Positions 50,271 through 59,500 of a stretch of DNA of 64,000 nt are shown one piece after another; within the stretch, counting starts at the first letter, position 1; each line of letters opens with the position of its first letter. The notes under the pieces are model-generated. The model saw nothing but the letters and a program-made list of their open reading frames with translations, was not told where the DNA came from and ran no database searches. A program made the translations under genes and the position numbers. The DNA comes from DASPHG01 sp035629775 (GTDB lineage: Bacteria; Actinomycetota; Thermoleophilia; Solirubrobacterales; Thermoleophilaceae): contig DASPHG010000023.1 in the NCBI GenBank assembly GCA_035629775.1, forward strand, positions 62,001 through 126,000, in the 5' to 3' direction.

Positions 50271-52868
50271 ATGAACTCTCGCCCCCACTCCCACCGCACC
50301 TGCATCGCCGTAGCGACCTGTCTATGCGCCGTCGCCGTGATGGTCGGAGCCGCGCCGGCGGAGGCGGCGTTCCCCGGGGCGAATGGGAAGGTCGCCTACT
50401 ACAACCCGAAGTCGGGCGACGATCACATCTACACCGTCGATCCCGACACCGGGACCTCCACGCAGCTTCCGATCAAGGGCGTGGATCCGCAGTGGAGCCC
50501 GGACGGAGCGAAACTGCTCTACAACCGCGGCACCCAGATCTGGATCGCGAACGCCGACGGCACGGGAGAACGCGCACTCGCCTCCATAGCGGCGACGACG
50601 GGCGGATTCGGTAACCGGGTTGCTGCGTGGTCTCCAGACGGGCGTCAGGTGGTGTTCACCCGCAACACGGGCACCCGAGCGCGGATGGGACACAACGGGG
50701 ATGCGATCTTCGACCTGTTCGTGATCAACGCGGACGGGACCGGCGAGCGTCGCCTGACCGCGGATGACAACCGCAACGAATACTTCCCGTCCTGGTCTCC
50801 GAAGGGAGACAAGATCGCCTTCACCACCGACTATTGGACGAGTACGGCAGCGGACTCCTGGCACCAGGAGATCGGCACGATCGGGGCGGACGGGCAGGGG
50901 CTTCAGAGCGTCAACCACGGTGGGAACGCAAATACGACCGGAGACGCCTATCAGCGCCCGGACTGGTCGCCGGACGGCACCGCCCTCGTCTTCGATTGCT
51001 CGGTCTACTACGGCGCCGGCAAACACCAGAGCATCTGCCGCCAGGACGGCCTCGGCGCGCCGCGCGTCATCGTCTCCTCGCAGGGCGCCCTCGACCCGGT
51101 CTTCTCGCCCGATGGCCAGAAGGTCGCGTATGTCGAAAGCTTTCCCAACTACCGCGTCTATACGGCTCCCGCCGCGGGCGGAGCCGGCACCGTCCTGACG
51201 CCCGCCCCGTTCGCCCTGGGCCCCTCATGGCGGCCGAAGTCCACTCCGATCATCTTCATCCACGGGTTCCTGGGGTCGAAGATTCGCTGCGGGGGCGACG
51301 AGGCGTGGCCGAACCTCCCGGCCCAGCCTCATTTCGCGGCGATGTCCCTCGCCGCCGATGGCGTCTCCAGTCCCTGCACCGTGCCGGAGGGCGAGGCGGG
51401 GATCGTCCAGGCGGTTGCGGGGGCGCACATCTACGACCACACGGTCGACTTCCTCAAGCGGGCGGCACCGGGCTACCAGATCTTCTCGTGGGACTGGCGC
51501 AAGAGTCCCGAGCAGGCCATCGCGGACCTCGACAAGCTGATCGACACGGCGCGTGGAGGACCGAACGGCAAAGTCGTCCTGATGGCGCACTCGATGGGCG
51601 GTCTCGTGACCCGCTGGTACATCGACGACGCGCAGCGGGCGAAGAAGGTGGAGCGCGCGGTCACGATCGGGACGCCCTACTGGGGCTCGCCGAAGGCGCT
51701 CTTCCCGCTGGCCGCGGGGATCGAGACGCCCGGGGCGAGCATGCTCGACAACATCATCGTGAACAGCCTGCTGCAGGGCTTCGCGCGCAACCTCCAGGGC
51801 GCGTACTTCCTCTGGCCGTCGGAGCGCTACGGGCCGTGGCTGGATGTGGCCGGGATCGGCCCGGGCCCCCTGTCACAGGCTGGAGTGTTGGCGTTCGTGC
51901 ACAGCGTGCTCGACGGCAATCGCACGCTGCTCGCCAATGCCTACGCGGCCCACGCGCAGCACCTCGACCAGCTGCGGTTGAACGGCGTCGACTACCAGAT
52001 CGTCGTGGGCACCGGGCTGAACACGATCGGGGGCGTGTCCATCACGCCGCTCCTCGACGGGACCGGGATCTATGCACTCAACTGGACGAACGGCGACGGC
52101 ACGGTGCCTCTCGATTCGGCGCGGCTCGGCACCAGCGTCGCCGCCGATCGCCTGCACTTCGTCTGCGGCGTCGGGCACGTCGACCTGCCGGGCGACCCGA
52201 CCGTCACCAAGGGGATCGAGGACTTTCTGCTGAAGGGAAAGCCGATCGCGGACCTGAACAACAACTGCCTCGCCTCGGGCTTCCAGTTCCAGGAGGTCAA
52301 TCCGATCGCGCTGGGGTCCTCCAGTGCCCGGGTGACCGCCGGCGGGTCGGGAGAGCTCACCCTCGATCAGGCGCAAGAGCGGCAGTTGATCGAGCGCCTC
52401 GACCTGGGCGTCCAAGACCTGTTCGCCACCGACGCGGACCGGCCGGTGCGGCTGAAGCTGAAGGGAAAGCAGCTTGCGTTCGTCGTCACGCCTCTCGAGA
52501 ACGGCAAAGAGGGGAAGCCTCGCTACTTCGGGCCCGTGTCGGGCGATCTCGTCATCGATGCCGCAGCCAAGGCCAAGCTAACCGCAAACGGCAAGCGCCT
52601 CCGGCCGCGCAAGCGCCCTGATCGAAGGCCGCCGCGCACGCGCGTCGAGGTGACGGAACAGGGCAGCCGCGCGGTCCTGCGGTTCCGCGCGAAGGATGCC
52701 TCGGGCGTCGCCGTGACCTACGCGAAGGTCGGCAAGGGCAAGGCGCGAAGGGTCAAGCGCAAGCTTCGCGTGAAGAAGAGCAGCCTCGGCAAGGTGCGCT
52801 TCCAGAGCATCGACGTCTTCGGCAACGTGGAGCGAGAGCGGCGGCCTAAGGGTCGAGCGCCGAGCTAG
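50271..52868 (+). CDS. Secreted fusion of TolB/PD40 beta-propeller and LCAT-like lipase
   Basis: 865 residues from ATG 50271 (GAGGA upstream). Signal peptide (to ~32), then PD40 propeller blades (~45-325: 'DPQWSPDGAKLLYN', 'AAWSPDGRQVVFT', 'FPSWSPKGDKIAFT', 'RPDWSPDGTALVFD', 'DPVFSPDGQKVAYV'). The last blade passes directly into an alpha/beta hydrolase at 'PIIFIHGFLGSKI'. Nucleophile Ser in 'LMAHSMGGLVTRW' (~438), Asp in 'NGDGTVPLDSA' (~607), His in 'GVGHVDL' (~635), as in LCAT/PGAP1-like lipases. A basic Ig-like C-terminus ends the protein. Probably an extracellular (phospho)lipid or ester hydrolase under SARP control. Confidence 0.87.
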   Translation: MNSRPHSHRTCIAVATCLCAVAVMVGAAPAEAAFPGANGKVAYYNPKSGDDHIYTVDPDTGTSTQLPIKGVDPQWSPDGAKLLYNRGTQIWIANADGTGERALASIAATTGGFGNRVAAWSPDGRQVVFTRNTGTRARMGHNGDAIFDLFVINADGTGERRLTADDNRNEYFPSWSPKGDKIAFTTDYWTSTAADSWHQEIGTIGADGQGLQSVNHGGNANTTGDAYQRPDWSPDGTALVFDCSVYYGAGKHQSICRQDGLGAPRVIVSSQGALDPVFSPDGQKVAYVESFPNYRVYTAPAAGGAGTVLTPAPFALGPSWRPKSTPIIFIHGFLGSKIRCGGDEAWPNLPAQPHFAAMSLAADGVSSPCTVPEGEAGIVQAVAGAHIYDHTVDFLKRAAPGYQIFSWDWRKSPEQAIADLDKLIDTARGGPNGKVVLMAHSMGGLVTRWYIDDAQRAKKVERAVTIGTPYWGSPKALFPLAAGIETPGASMLDNIIVNSLLQGFARNLQGAYFLWPSERYGPWLDVAGIGPGPLSQAGVLAFVHSVLDGNRTLLANAYAAHAQHLDQLRLNGVDYQIVVGTGLNTIGGVSITPLLDGTGIYALNWTNGDGTVPLDSARLGTSVAADRLHFVCGVGHVDLPGDPTVTKGIEDFLLKGKPIADLNNNCLASGFQFQEVNPIALGSSSARVTAGGSGELTLDQAQERQLIERLDLGVQDLFATDADRPVRLKLKGKQLAFVVTPLENGKEGKPRYFGPVSGDLVIDAAAKAKLTANGKRLRPRKRPDRRPPRTRVEVTEQGSRAVLRFRAKDASGVAVTYAKVGKGKARRVKRKLRVKKSSLGKVRFQSIDVFGNVERERRPKGRAPS

Positions 52869-52889
52869 GGCGTGGCTTCACGCTGTCGG

Positions 52890-55070
52890 TCAGACAGCGA
52901 GGTACAACCTGTAGTACCGGGTGACCGTCCGGGCGTTCGGGCGGGCGATTCGAACGCTCATCCGGTACCGGCCAGGGTTCAGGCGCAGCGCCTGCCCGCG
53001 GGAGGTCAGCAGCACGCCCCTTCGAGAAAGCGATCGGGCGTGGCGCTTGACGTCGTCGCGACGCGTGATCCTGGCGGAGACGAAGCGGGAGCGCTGCCGC
53101 GTCACCGCGACGCGACAGGTCCCCTTGAGCTTGGAGCAGAGCACCCGGATCTTCCTGCTCCTGACAGCTCCGGAGACGACCGTGCCGTCTTGCCCGGCAG
53201 GCCCTGGCGCGCCGGTCGCCCCGGTCGGGCCGGTGGCGCCTCTGGTTCCGGCAGCACCGTTAGACCCGGTGGCGCCGTCAGCGCCTGTGGCGCCTGTGGC
53301 GCCTGTGGCGCCTGTGGTTCCGGACGGACCCGTGGCGCCGGTTGTCCCGGAGGCACCCGTAGCGCCGGTGATGCCGGTCGTCCCAGAGGGACCGGTAGCG
53401 CCGGTCGCGCCTGTGGTCCCAGAGGGACCGGTGGTGCCAGTAGTCCCGGCAGGACCCGTAGCGCCGGTGGCCCCGGTAGCCCCGGCGGGACCCGTAGCGC
53501 CTGTCGCCCCGTCGGCCCCGTCCGCGCCGTTGGTCCCGTTGGTTCCGTTCGTCCCATTGGTGCCATTGGTTCCGTTGGTCCCTCCGCCGGCGAGTGGCCC
53601 GCCGCTTCCGGTGAGGGTCGCCGCCGCGGGGCTGTTCGGGTCGTTGCTGATGATCGACAGCGTCCCGGTTCGCGTCCCGGCTCCCTGGGGGGTGAAGCGC
53701 ACACCGATCCGACAGAATTCGTCCGGTTGAAGCACGACCTGCGCGGAGCATGTGTTCGAGCTGATCAGGAACTCGTCGGGGTTCGAGTTCTCGATCCCGC
53801 TGACGATGAGGCCGAGGTTCTCCGACGGGTTTTCGGGGTCCGTTTCGAATGTGTGACCCCCGCCGGTGTTCGTGATGGTGAGGAACTGGGTCGGCCCGAT
53901 GGTGCCCGTGGGCTGCGGGGACTCCGCCGAGGCGAACGTCATGCCGGTGGGGGACAACGTCGCCTCCGGCGCCTCGATCACCACGAGCTCGGCCTCGCAC
54001 TCGCTGGTCGACGGCTCCAGGTCCGCGCTACCCCCGTAGGTTGCAATCACCCGATAGCTCCCGACCGCCGGTGGCGTCACGAAGTGCGGGTCACTGAACC
54101 CTTGGTCGGGGAACTCGGTCCACGTCTCCACCGGCTCGCCGGCGCATGTGGCGTCGTCGGGTCCGTAGACGCTGATCGAAATCTCGCCCTGCGGCAAGGA
54201 GCCTCCGCCATTTTCGATCAGAGCGAGTGGCGCGGCGCTGTCGCCGAGGTAAATGACGGGGACGGACCAGCGCGACACCTCAAGATATGTCTCGGCCCTT
54301 GCGGACGTGACGGGGTGGTCCCCGCACGTCGTCTTCGAGGGAGCGAGGTCCTGGTTCCCGCTGTAGCTGACGACGAGCTCGAACTCTCCCTCGCTGCCCG
54401 GAACGAGCGTCGAGAAGAACCATCCCTCGTCGTCGGCGCTCAACGAGTGCGTGTTCGTATCAGCCGGAGTGCCGCTGCACGTCGGGTCACCCGGGCCGTA
54501 CAGCTCGAGCGTCCAATCCCCCGACAAGCTGGGGTGGCCATCGCCGAGTCCGAGCCCGGCTTGTACAGAAAGACCCGACTCAGGGAGGGAACTCGTCTCA
54601 TTGTCATAGCTCGCCAGAATCCTCGTCGGCGCTCTCTGGACAGCCACCGTGTGCTCGCCGCATGCCGTGGCCTCGGTGGGGTAGTCGAAGTCCCCGCTGT
54701 AGCTCGCGATCACTTCGTAATCGCCTGCCCGATACATGTTCTCCCCGATCCAGGCCGTGAACCCGGGATCGGTCCGAAAGAGTGCCCCGTCCAGCCCCGA
54801 CCCAGTGGAGCCGGCCACTCTGTCGGCTAGCGGCGTGGTGCAGGTCGGGTCGTCCGGGCCGTAGAGGATGAAGGTCACGCTGCCGGCCCGGTTCGAGTTG
54901 TCATCACTCGGGTCCGTCGCGTCAACCGTCGCGTCGACGAAGAACTCCGCTCCGCCGTCGACCGATGCGGGCGCGGAGACCGTCAGCTGCGCCTGAGCGG
55001 CCGAGGCCACTCCCAGCGGGACGCCGAGAGCAAGGCACGCAACGAGGACGATCCGCGAACAACCGAGCAT
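52890..55070 (-). CDS. Exported collagen-like protein with Ig-type and ASH/HYDIN-like domains
   Basis: 726 residues. Signal peptide; three Ig-like units (~28-365) each with 'YGPDDPTC' and 'YSGxxDL/YP' strands and one disulfide-type Cys pair; an ASH/HYDIN-like 'choice-of-anchor' domain (~370-487, 'FRIG'-like 'EFCRIGVRFTPQGAGTRTG'); an uninterrupted collagen-like Gly-X-Y tract (~490-628) dominated by GAT, GTT, GPS and NGT triplets; and a basic beta-rich C-terminal domain (~630-726). Thr-rich Y positions recall glycosylated bacterial collagens such as BclA. Likely a surface filament. Confidence 0.85.
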   Translation of the reverse strand: MLGCSRIVLVACLALGVPLGVASAAQAQLTVSAPASVDGGAEFFVDATVDATDPSDDNSNRAGSVTFILYGPDDPTCTTPLADRVAGSTGSGLDGALFRTDPGFTAWIGENMYRAGDYEVIASYSGDFDYPTEATACGEHTVAVQRAPTRILASYDNETSSLPESGLSVQAGLGLGDGHPSLSGDWTLELYGPGDPTCSGTPADTNTHSLSADDEGWFFSTLVPGSEGEFELVVSYSGNQDLAPSKTTCGDHPVTSARAETYLEVSRWSVPVIYLGDSAAPLALIENGGGSLPQGEISISVYGPDDATCAGEPVETWTEFPDQGFSDPHFVTPPAVGSYRVIATYGGSADLEPSTSECEAELVVIEAPEATLSPTGMTFASAESPQPTGTIGPTQFLTITNTGGGHTFETDPENPSENLGLIVSGIENSNPDEFLISSNTCSAQVVLQPDEFCRIGVRFTPQGAGTRTGTLSIISNDPNSPAAATLTGSGGPLAGGGTNGTNGTNGTNGTNGTNGADGADGATGATGPAGATGATGATGPAGTTGTTGPSGTTGATGATGPSGTTGITGATGASGTTGATGPSGTTGATGATGATGADGATGSNGAAGTRGATGPTGATGAPGPAGQDGTVVSGAVRSRKIRVLCSKLKGTCRVAVTRQRSRFVSARITRRDDVKRHARSLSRRGVLLTSRGQALRLNPGRYRMSVRIARPNARTVTRYYRLYLAV
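53185..53590 (-). repeat. Gly-X-Y coding tract (9-bp and 18-bp sub-repeats)
   Basis: About 45 collagen triplets encoded by simple-sequence DNA, with local perfect repeats such as 'ggcgcctgt' near 53280-53310 and 'ttggtnccgttngt' near 53530-53580. A likely site of length variation. Confidence 0.85.
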
Positions 55071-55216
55071 GTGGGACTCCGATCTGTCAAATCAGAACGA
55101 GAGATCCCCCGCCAGAGAACCGGTCGCCGCTGAGACGTTGCCGGACGCGCCAACCGCGCCCGTACACCGCCTATCGACCATCGGGTGACGGACTTGAATG
55201 CAATTGCTATCCAGGG

Positions 55217-55831
55217 TCAATGCTTCCCTGGTGCGATCGGGGCGCCTGGGTCGCGGTCGGAGGCCCGGAGCTCGAAGGCTCCCGCGTTCAGGCCTCGGTA
55301 CGCCTTGTCCTCGACCCAGTGAACCCAAGCTTGCCGGGCCGCGACGTCGCTACCAGCCGCTCGGAGCTGGGTATAAGCCGTGAGCTCCGTCGACGTGCCG
55401 ATCGCAGCGTCCAGGCGGTCGCTCAACCTGTCCTGCTCCAGGAGCGCTGCATCCAGCCGCTCGACCGCGCTGTCGCGCTCTTGATCGACAGCAAGCGCGC
55501 AGGGAAACCGCATCGGAGTATCGCCACAACCAGCGTCGTCGCCACCCACGGTAACGACAAGCTCTCCATCTCCAAGCTCGATCCGCACCTGCACATAGGC
55601 ATCGGCGAGGTCGCGGGTAACTACCTCCCGCGCGGCCTCGGACACGGCTAGGCGAATCTTCTCGAGGCACTCGCCATCTGCGCCGCAGTCACGCGCCGTA
55701 TCCAGCACCTCGCTGCGGATTGCGCGCAAACTCCGAGCGACCGCTGGGTAGCGCGAACGAGACCGAAGGGTCAGAGCAGGAACGTTGAGCACAAACGACT
55801 CGGTTCTCCCGGCTCTAGTGGCAGCGCACAC
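55217..55831 (-). CDS. Degenerate GHKL/anti-sigma-factor-like protein
   Basis: 204 residues. The segment 'LTLRSRSRYPAVARSLRAIR' to 'CLEKIRLAVSEAAREVVTRD' mirrors the N-terminus of HATPase_c_2/RsbW-type kinases, but the N-box Asn (normally 'EAxxNAV') is replaced, and the following 'GDGELVVTVGGDDAGCGD' keeps only part of the G1 box. ATP binding is therefore doubtful. A helical C-terminal region (~115-200) follows. Start uncertain (GTG 55831, or GTG 55792). Weak similarity; treat the family call as tentative. Confidence 0.55.
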   Translation of the reverse strand: MCAATRAGRTESFVLNVPALTLRSRSRYPAVARSLRAIRSEVLDTARDCGADGECLEKIRLAVSEAAREVVTRDLADAYVQVRIELGDGELVVTVGGDDAGCGDTPMRFPCALAVDQERDSAVERLDAALLEQDRLSDRLDAAIGTSTELTAYTQLRAAGSDVAARQAWVHWVEDKAYRGLNAGAFELRASDRDPGAPIAPGKH

Positions 55832-55890
55832 GGACAGGAGCAGAGAAGAAGCCCGCAGCGTCTGGGTATGGGACCGAGTCTAGACGGCGG

Positions 55891-56550
55891 CTACTCGAGC
55901 GGCGTGACGATCGCCGAGAAGCGGCAGCTGTCGGTAGACGCGCCGGCTGAGGTCTGGGCTTTGATCCAGGCCTGAATCGCGACCGACGAGGCGGATTGCA
56001 GAAGGGCCGAGGTCCAGACGCGCTTCACATTGCCGCCGGAGGCGGCAGCGGCGTCCCCGACGACCTTGGGGTTCGCGAGCGTCGGGGCGGCGCTCTCCTC
56101 GCCGGAGTCGATAAGGGAGACGGGGGGACCGGTGCTCGAGGTCGCGATGAAAGTGCTGTCGGCGGTCAGCGCCGGGCCAGTCGCGACGAGGGCGGCGTCG
56201 ACGACGCCGCCGTTGATTCGGCACCGCGTGTGCAGAGTGAACGGCCCAGCCTGCCCGAGCGGCACGTACTCCTGCGACGCGGACGCCACCGGTTCGGCCG
56301 CGAGCAGCTTCGCGCCGGGGCCGGGCGGCCCCGGCGCTCCCGTCGCGCCCTTGGTCCCCGGCGGTCCCGGCTCGCCCTTCAGCTGATCCTTCGTCTTTTC
56401 CGCGAGCTTCGGCGGCGTGACCGCGCCCTTCTTGAGCTGCTTCTTGCCGACGCTGTTCTTAGGAAGTTTGATCGCAGCGTAGGCACCGCCGCCAAGGGCC
56501 ACGGTCAGGGCGATCAGGGCCACGACCATGGCGGGTGACGGACGTCGCAT
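55891..56550 (-). CDS. Exported protein with short collagen-like linker
   Basis: 219 residues. N-terminal hydrophobic anchor 'AMVVALIALTVALGGGAYAA', then 'KLPKNSVGKKQLKKGAVTPP', a pattern I associate with Thermoleophilia surface proteins, a short Gly-X-Y stretch ('GEPGPPGTKGATGAPGPPGP', ~60-80) and a ~135-residue beta-type C-terminal domain with two Cys. The 'NSVGKKQLKKGAV' segment resembles the decapeptide repeats of the 32455-33741 protein. Function unknown. Confidence 0.78.
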   Translation of the reverse strand: MRRPSPAMVVALIALTVALGGGAYAAIKLPKNSVGKKQLKKGAVTPPKLAEKTKDQLKGEPGPPGTKGATGAPGPPGPGAKLLAAEPVASASQEYVPLGQAGPFTLHTRCRINGGVVDAALVATGPALTADSTFIATSSTGPPVSLIDSGEESAAPTLANPKVVGDAAAASGGNVKRVWTSALLQSASSVAIQAWIKAQTSAGASTDSCRFSAIVTPLE

Positions 56551-56559
56551 GAGACGACC

Positions 56560-57363
56560 CTATTCGAAGGCCTGTTCGCGCATAAGGGTCTCGATCTCGC
56601 GGGTCATCCGCGCTTCCAGGTGCTTGATCGGCGCCAGCGAGACCTCCGCCGCCCCCGTTCGGCGCTCGCCGTCGTACTCGAACGGATCATCGAGGTCCCT
56701 GATCAGCAGGATCATGTAGGCCAGCAGGAAGGTGATCGTCCCGAGCAGGAAGAGCTCCGCCCCCAGCGGCGCGATGTCCGCCACGAGTAGGGAGAGGACG
56801 AGCAACACGGAGGTGAGCTCGGCAATCACGTATCCCGCCCCGACGAAGGATGTTTCGCGAATCCTGTCGATGCGGATCACGAGTAGCCGCAGGGTGCTCT
56901 GCTCCTGCTTGAGGCGGACGATGAAGTTCGGCTGGGTGAGCGGCTGGAACTCCAGGAAGTAGCCGTTGAGTTCCTCGATCAGCTTCAGCACCTCTTGGAC
57001 GCCCGCCTTGCCATGCAGCCACGAGCTCAGGGCTTTCGTGAGGGCGTCGAGATGCTCGAGGCACCGGCGGGCGGCGTCGGGGCGCTGGTCGCGGTAGAGG
57101 ATCTGGCACTCGTCGGCGATGGTCTCGATCCGCCCGGCTAGCTCGCCGGGCAGCTTCTCGCTCTCCTTGAAGTCGGCCAGGGTGCCGGCGAGCAAGAAGC
57201 CGAGCAGGAAGACGTTCGCGGCGAGGAGACCGGAGTAGAGGGGGTTGAGCTCGATCGTGTCCCCACCCAGCAGGTCGACGGCGAACTTTGCTGTGAGCGC
57301 AGCGACGACCACCGGGGCCACCCGACGCGCCAGCCCCCAGTTCCTGGCGTGTCGTGCGCTCAT
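56560..57363 (-). CDS. Bestrophin-like membrane protein (DUF4239 type)
   Basis: 267 residues with two N-terminal helices ('RVAPVVVAALTAKFAVDLL', 'YSGLLAANVFLLGFLLAGTL'), a cytoplasmic helical domain ('TLADFKESEKLPGELAGRIE'), two more helices (~180-220) and 'RDLDDPFEYDGERRTGAAEV' near the end. That last block is typical of bestrophin-like/DUF4239 proteins. Ion-channel function is not established. Nine bases upstream of the collagen-linker gene on the same strand. Confidence 0.72.
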   Translation of the reverse strand: MSARHARNWGLARRVAPVVVAALTAKFAVDLLGGDTIELNPLYSGLLAANVFLLGFLLAGTLADFKESEKLPGELAGRIETIADECQILYRDQRPDAARRCLEHLDALTKALSSWLHGKAGVQEVLKLIEELNGYFLEFQPLTQPNFIVRLKQEQSTLRLLVIRIDRIRETSFVGAGYVIAELTSVLLVLSLLVADIAPLGAELFLLGTITFLLAYMILLIRDLDDPFEYDGERRTGAAEVSLAPIKHLEARMTREIETLMREQAFE

Positions 57364-57413
57364 GCGCAGAGACCGTAATCGACCCCGAGGTGAGGCCCAC
57401 GCCGTTTCCTCGG

Positions 57414-57989
57414 CTAGCGCTCGCCGTCCGCGATCGTGAACTTGAAGGTCGTGGGCTTCGCCGCTGCGCCGTCATAGGCCTTCACAGTGATCGTTCCGCC
57501 CTTCAGCCGGCCGTCCTTGGTCTTGTCCCGATCCCAGAAGGCGCCGACCCCATAGCGATCGGCCCAGATGATCGAGCCGCTCGTCGCCGTCCAGTCCAAC
57601 AGGACCAGATCACCGTCAGCGTCGCGCGGCGGCTTCTTGATCGCGATATACGTGCGCACGTCCCCGGTGTCCGGGTCCGTCTCACTACTCAAGGAGTATT
57701 TGATCGGGCGCGGGAAGCGCGGCGGCCTGTTCGCACAGGCCTTGCCGCGGCGCTTGTACGCCCTCGACACGGCTCTCTCGGCGCGCCGCTGCCGCTTCTC
57801 TGCCCTGCGTGTCGCCGCCTCCGTCTTCGCCTGACGCGTCGCGCGCCGCGCCAAGGTGAGCTTGGTGTTCGCGCTGCCGACGGCCTCGCTCGCCGTGAGG
57901 CAGACCTTACGGACGGTTCCGGCGGAGGCTGGACCAGTCACCAGGAGCAGAAGCCCGACGGCGAGCAGGGCGGGAGTGAGCCGGAGCAT
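57414..57989 (-). CDS. Small exported protein with basic coiled region
   Basis: 191 residues from ATG 57989 with AAAGGA upstream. Signal peptide ('LLAVGLLLLVTGPASA'), a very basic Arg/Ala/Lys helical region (~40-85, 'RRAEKRQRRAERAVSRAYK') and a C-terminal beta domain ending 'KFTIADGER'. Not recognised. Confidence 0.68.
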   Translation of the reverse strand: MLRLTPALLAVGLLLLVTGPASAGTVRKVCLTASEAVGSANTKLTLARRATRQAKTEAATRRAEKRQRRAERAVSRAYKRRGKACANRPPRFPRPIKYSLSSETDPDTGDVRTYIAIKKPPRDADGDLVLLDWTATSGSIIWADRYGVGAFWDRDKTKDGRLKGGTITVKAYDGAAAKPTTFKFTIADGER

Positions 57990-58103
57990 TGAGGTCCTTT
58001 CGAGAGCCGGGAACGAGCCGTATCCACGGTAAAGGCGCCCGCCGAATTTCGCCAGACCTGCGCCTCAGATCCGCAAGGGGCCGCCCGGCCTATCCTCCGG
58101 CTC

Positions 58104-59477
58104 GTGACGCGACGCCTGCCGCCCGTGATCGCAGCCGCGGCCCTGCTGGGCCTGATCAGCCCTGCGGCCGCCGGCGCTTCGCGCTTCGAGCGGATCAAGG
58201 GATTCGACGAGCCGCAAACCCCCGCTAAGTACGACCGAGTCGGGATCCTCGAGATCGGCAAGAAGAAGGCCCCGAATGTGCTCGTGCTCAACCCGGGGAC
58301 CTCGGGCAGCGCGGCGTATTTCGCCCCCCTGGCCAAGACCATCACGAAGGCCGCGGCGAACTGGCAGGTCTGGACGGTGGAGCGCCGTGAGAACCTGCTC
58401 GAGGATCACTCGGTGGCGAACCAGGCGAAGTCCGGCGATGCCACGCCCAAGAGGCTCTTCGACTACTACCTCGGCTGGCTGAACGACGGGTCGGTCACCG
58501 ATCACTTCGAGCCCATCCCCGACTCCGAGGTGGAGTTCGCCAAGCGCTGGGGCATGCGAACGGAGATCGGTGACCTGCGCCGAGTCGTGCGCGTGGCGAG
58601 GAAGGGCGGCCGCCGTGTGGTCATGGGTGGACACTCGCTCGGCGGCACGATCACAACCGCCTACGCGACGTGGGACTTCAACGGGGCACCCGGCGCCAAG
58701 GGCCTCGACGGGCTCGTATTCATCGACGGGGGCAGCGGAGCGCCCGGGATCAGCAGGAAGGAGGCGCGGCAGTCGCTCGACGACCTCGCGGCCGGATCGC
58801 CGTGGCTGGCGTTCGGCGGGATCGCCTCGCCTCTCGCCGGGCTCTTCAACATCGTTGCCGCTGAGCTCGTGAAGCTGGAACCCGACGCTCCTTCCCGCCT
58901 CGGAGAATGGGAGCTCCTGCCCGAGAATCTCAGAGCGCCGTTCCCGGTCACGAACGAGGCCGGCTACGGGTATGCGCTCGACACCGCCACATCGCCGGCC
59001 GAACTGAGCGCCGCCCAGGCGCACCTGGGCCGGTTCGCCCCGAGCGGCGACCCGCGCCCGTGGGACGACTCCGGCGAACTCACACCTATCGAGCGCTACG
59101 CGGACATGTTCGCCGGCACGGGCTTCAAGGGGCTCGACGGAACCGCGTGGTACCACCCGCTGCGCCTCACCCTCGACGGCCGCACGGTGGCCGGCGGCAA
59201 CGCGAACCCGGCCCAGGGCGTCATGGACGTCCGCGCGATCCACGGCGACGACCTACCGAAGCGGCTGCAGATCTACGCGTTCGGTGCCTCGCTCGGCGGA
59301 CAGCGGGTGCTCGATGCGGCGAAGGCACTCGCCAAGCAGTCGGGTATCCCGCGGAAGCAGGTCAAGCTCGTGAACCGCGCGAAGACCTACTCCCACAACG
59401 ACCCGAATTCAGCGGCGCCGAAGAACGCCTTCGTGAAGTACCTGCTGCCGTTCCTGAGACGGGTTGCGGCGCGGTAG
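58104..59477 (+). CDS. Secreted alpha/beta hydrolase
   Basis: 457 residues with a signal peptide ending 'ISPAAAGA'. 'VLVLNPGTSGSAAYF' forms the oxyanion strand, nucleophile Ser lies in 'VVMGGHSLGGTITTAYATWD' (~178), and a candidate His is in 'KTYSHNDPNSA' near the C-terminus. A ~200-residue insertion (cap) separates Ser and His. Esterase or lipase acting outside the cell; substrate unknown. Converges with the FG-GAP/RTX gene (23-base gap). Confidence 0.8.
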   Translation: MTRRLPPVIAAAALLGLISPAAAGASRFERIKGFDEPQTPAKYDRVGILEIGKKKAPNVLVLNPGTSGSAAYFAPLAKTITKAAANWQVWTVERRENLLEDHSVANQAKSGDATPKRLFDYYLGWLNDGSVTDHFEPIPDSEVEFAKRWGMRTEIGDLRRVVRVARKGGRRVVMGGHSLGGTITTAYATWDFNGAPGAKGLDGLVFIDGGSGAPGISRKEARQSLDDLAAGSPWLAFGGIASPLAGLFNIVAAELVKLEPDAPSRLGEWELLPENLRAPFPVTNEAGYGYALDTATSPAELSAAQAHLGRFAPSGDPRPWDDSGELTPIERYADMFAGTGFKGLDGTAWYHPLRLTLDGRTVAGGNANPAQGVMDVRAIHGDDLPKRLQIYAFGASLGGQRVLDAAKALAKQSGIPRKQVKLVNRAKTYSHNDPNSAAPKNAFVKYLLPFLRRVAAR

Positions 59478-59500
59478 CGCCGGACTCCGCGGTCCTGCCG

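Noticed and set aside
53185..53590. Short-period repeats considered as a possible CRISPR or structural DNA array
   Set aside because: The period is nine bases in frame with Gly-X-Y codons of a clear gene; there are no spacers.
52872..54830. 652-codon open frame on the plus strand
   Set aside because: Mirror of the collagen-like gene; its Gly/Ala/Cys-rich repeats are only the reverse complement of Gly-X-Y codons.
54965..55651. 228-codon plus-strand frame
   Set aside because: Overlaps the 5' end of the collagen-like gene and the opposite-strand GHKL-like gene; no motif or start signal.
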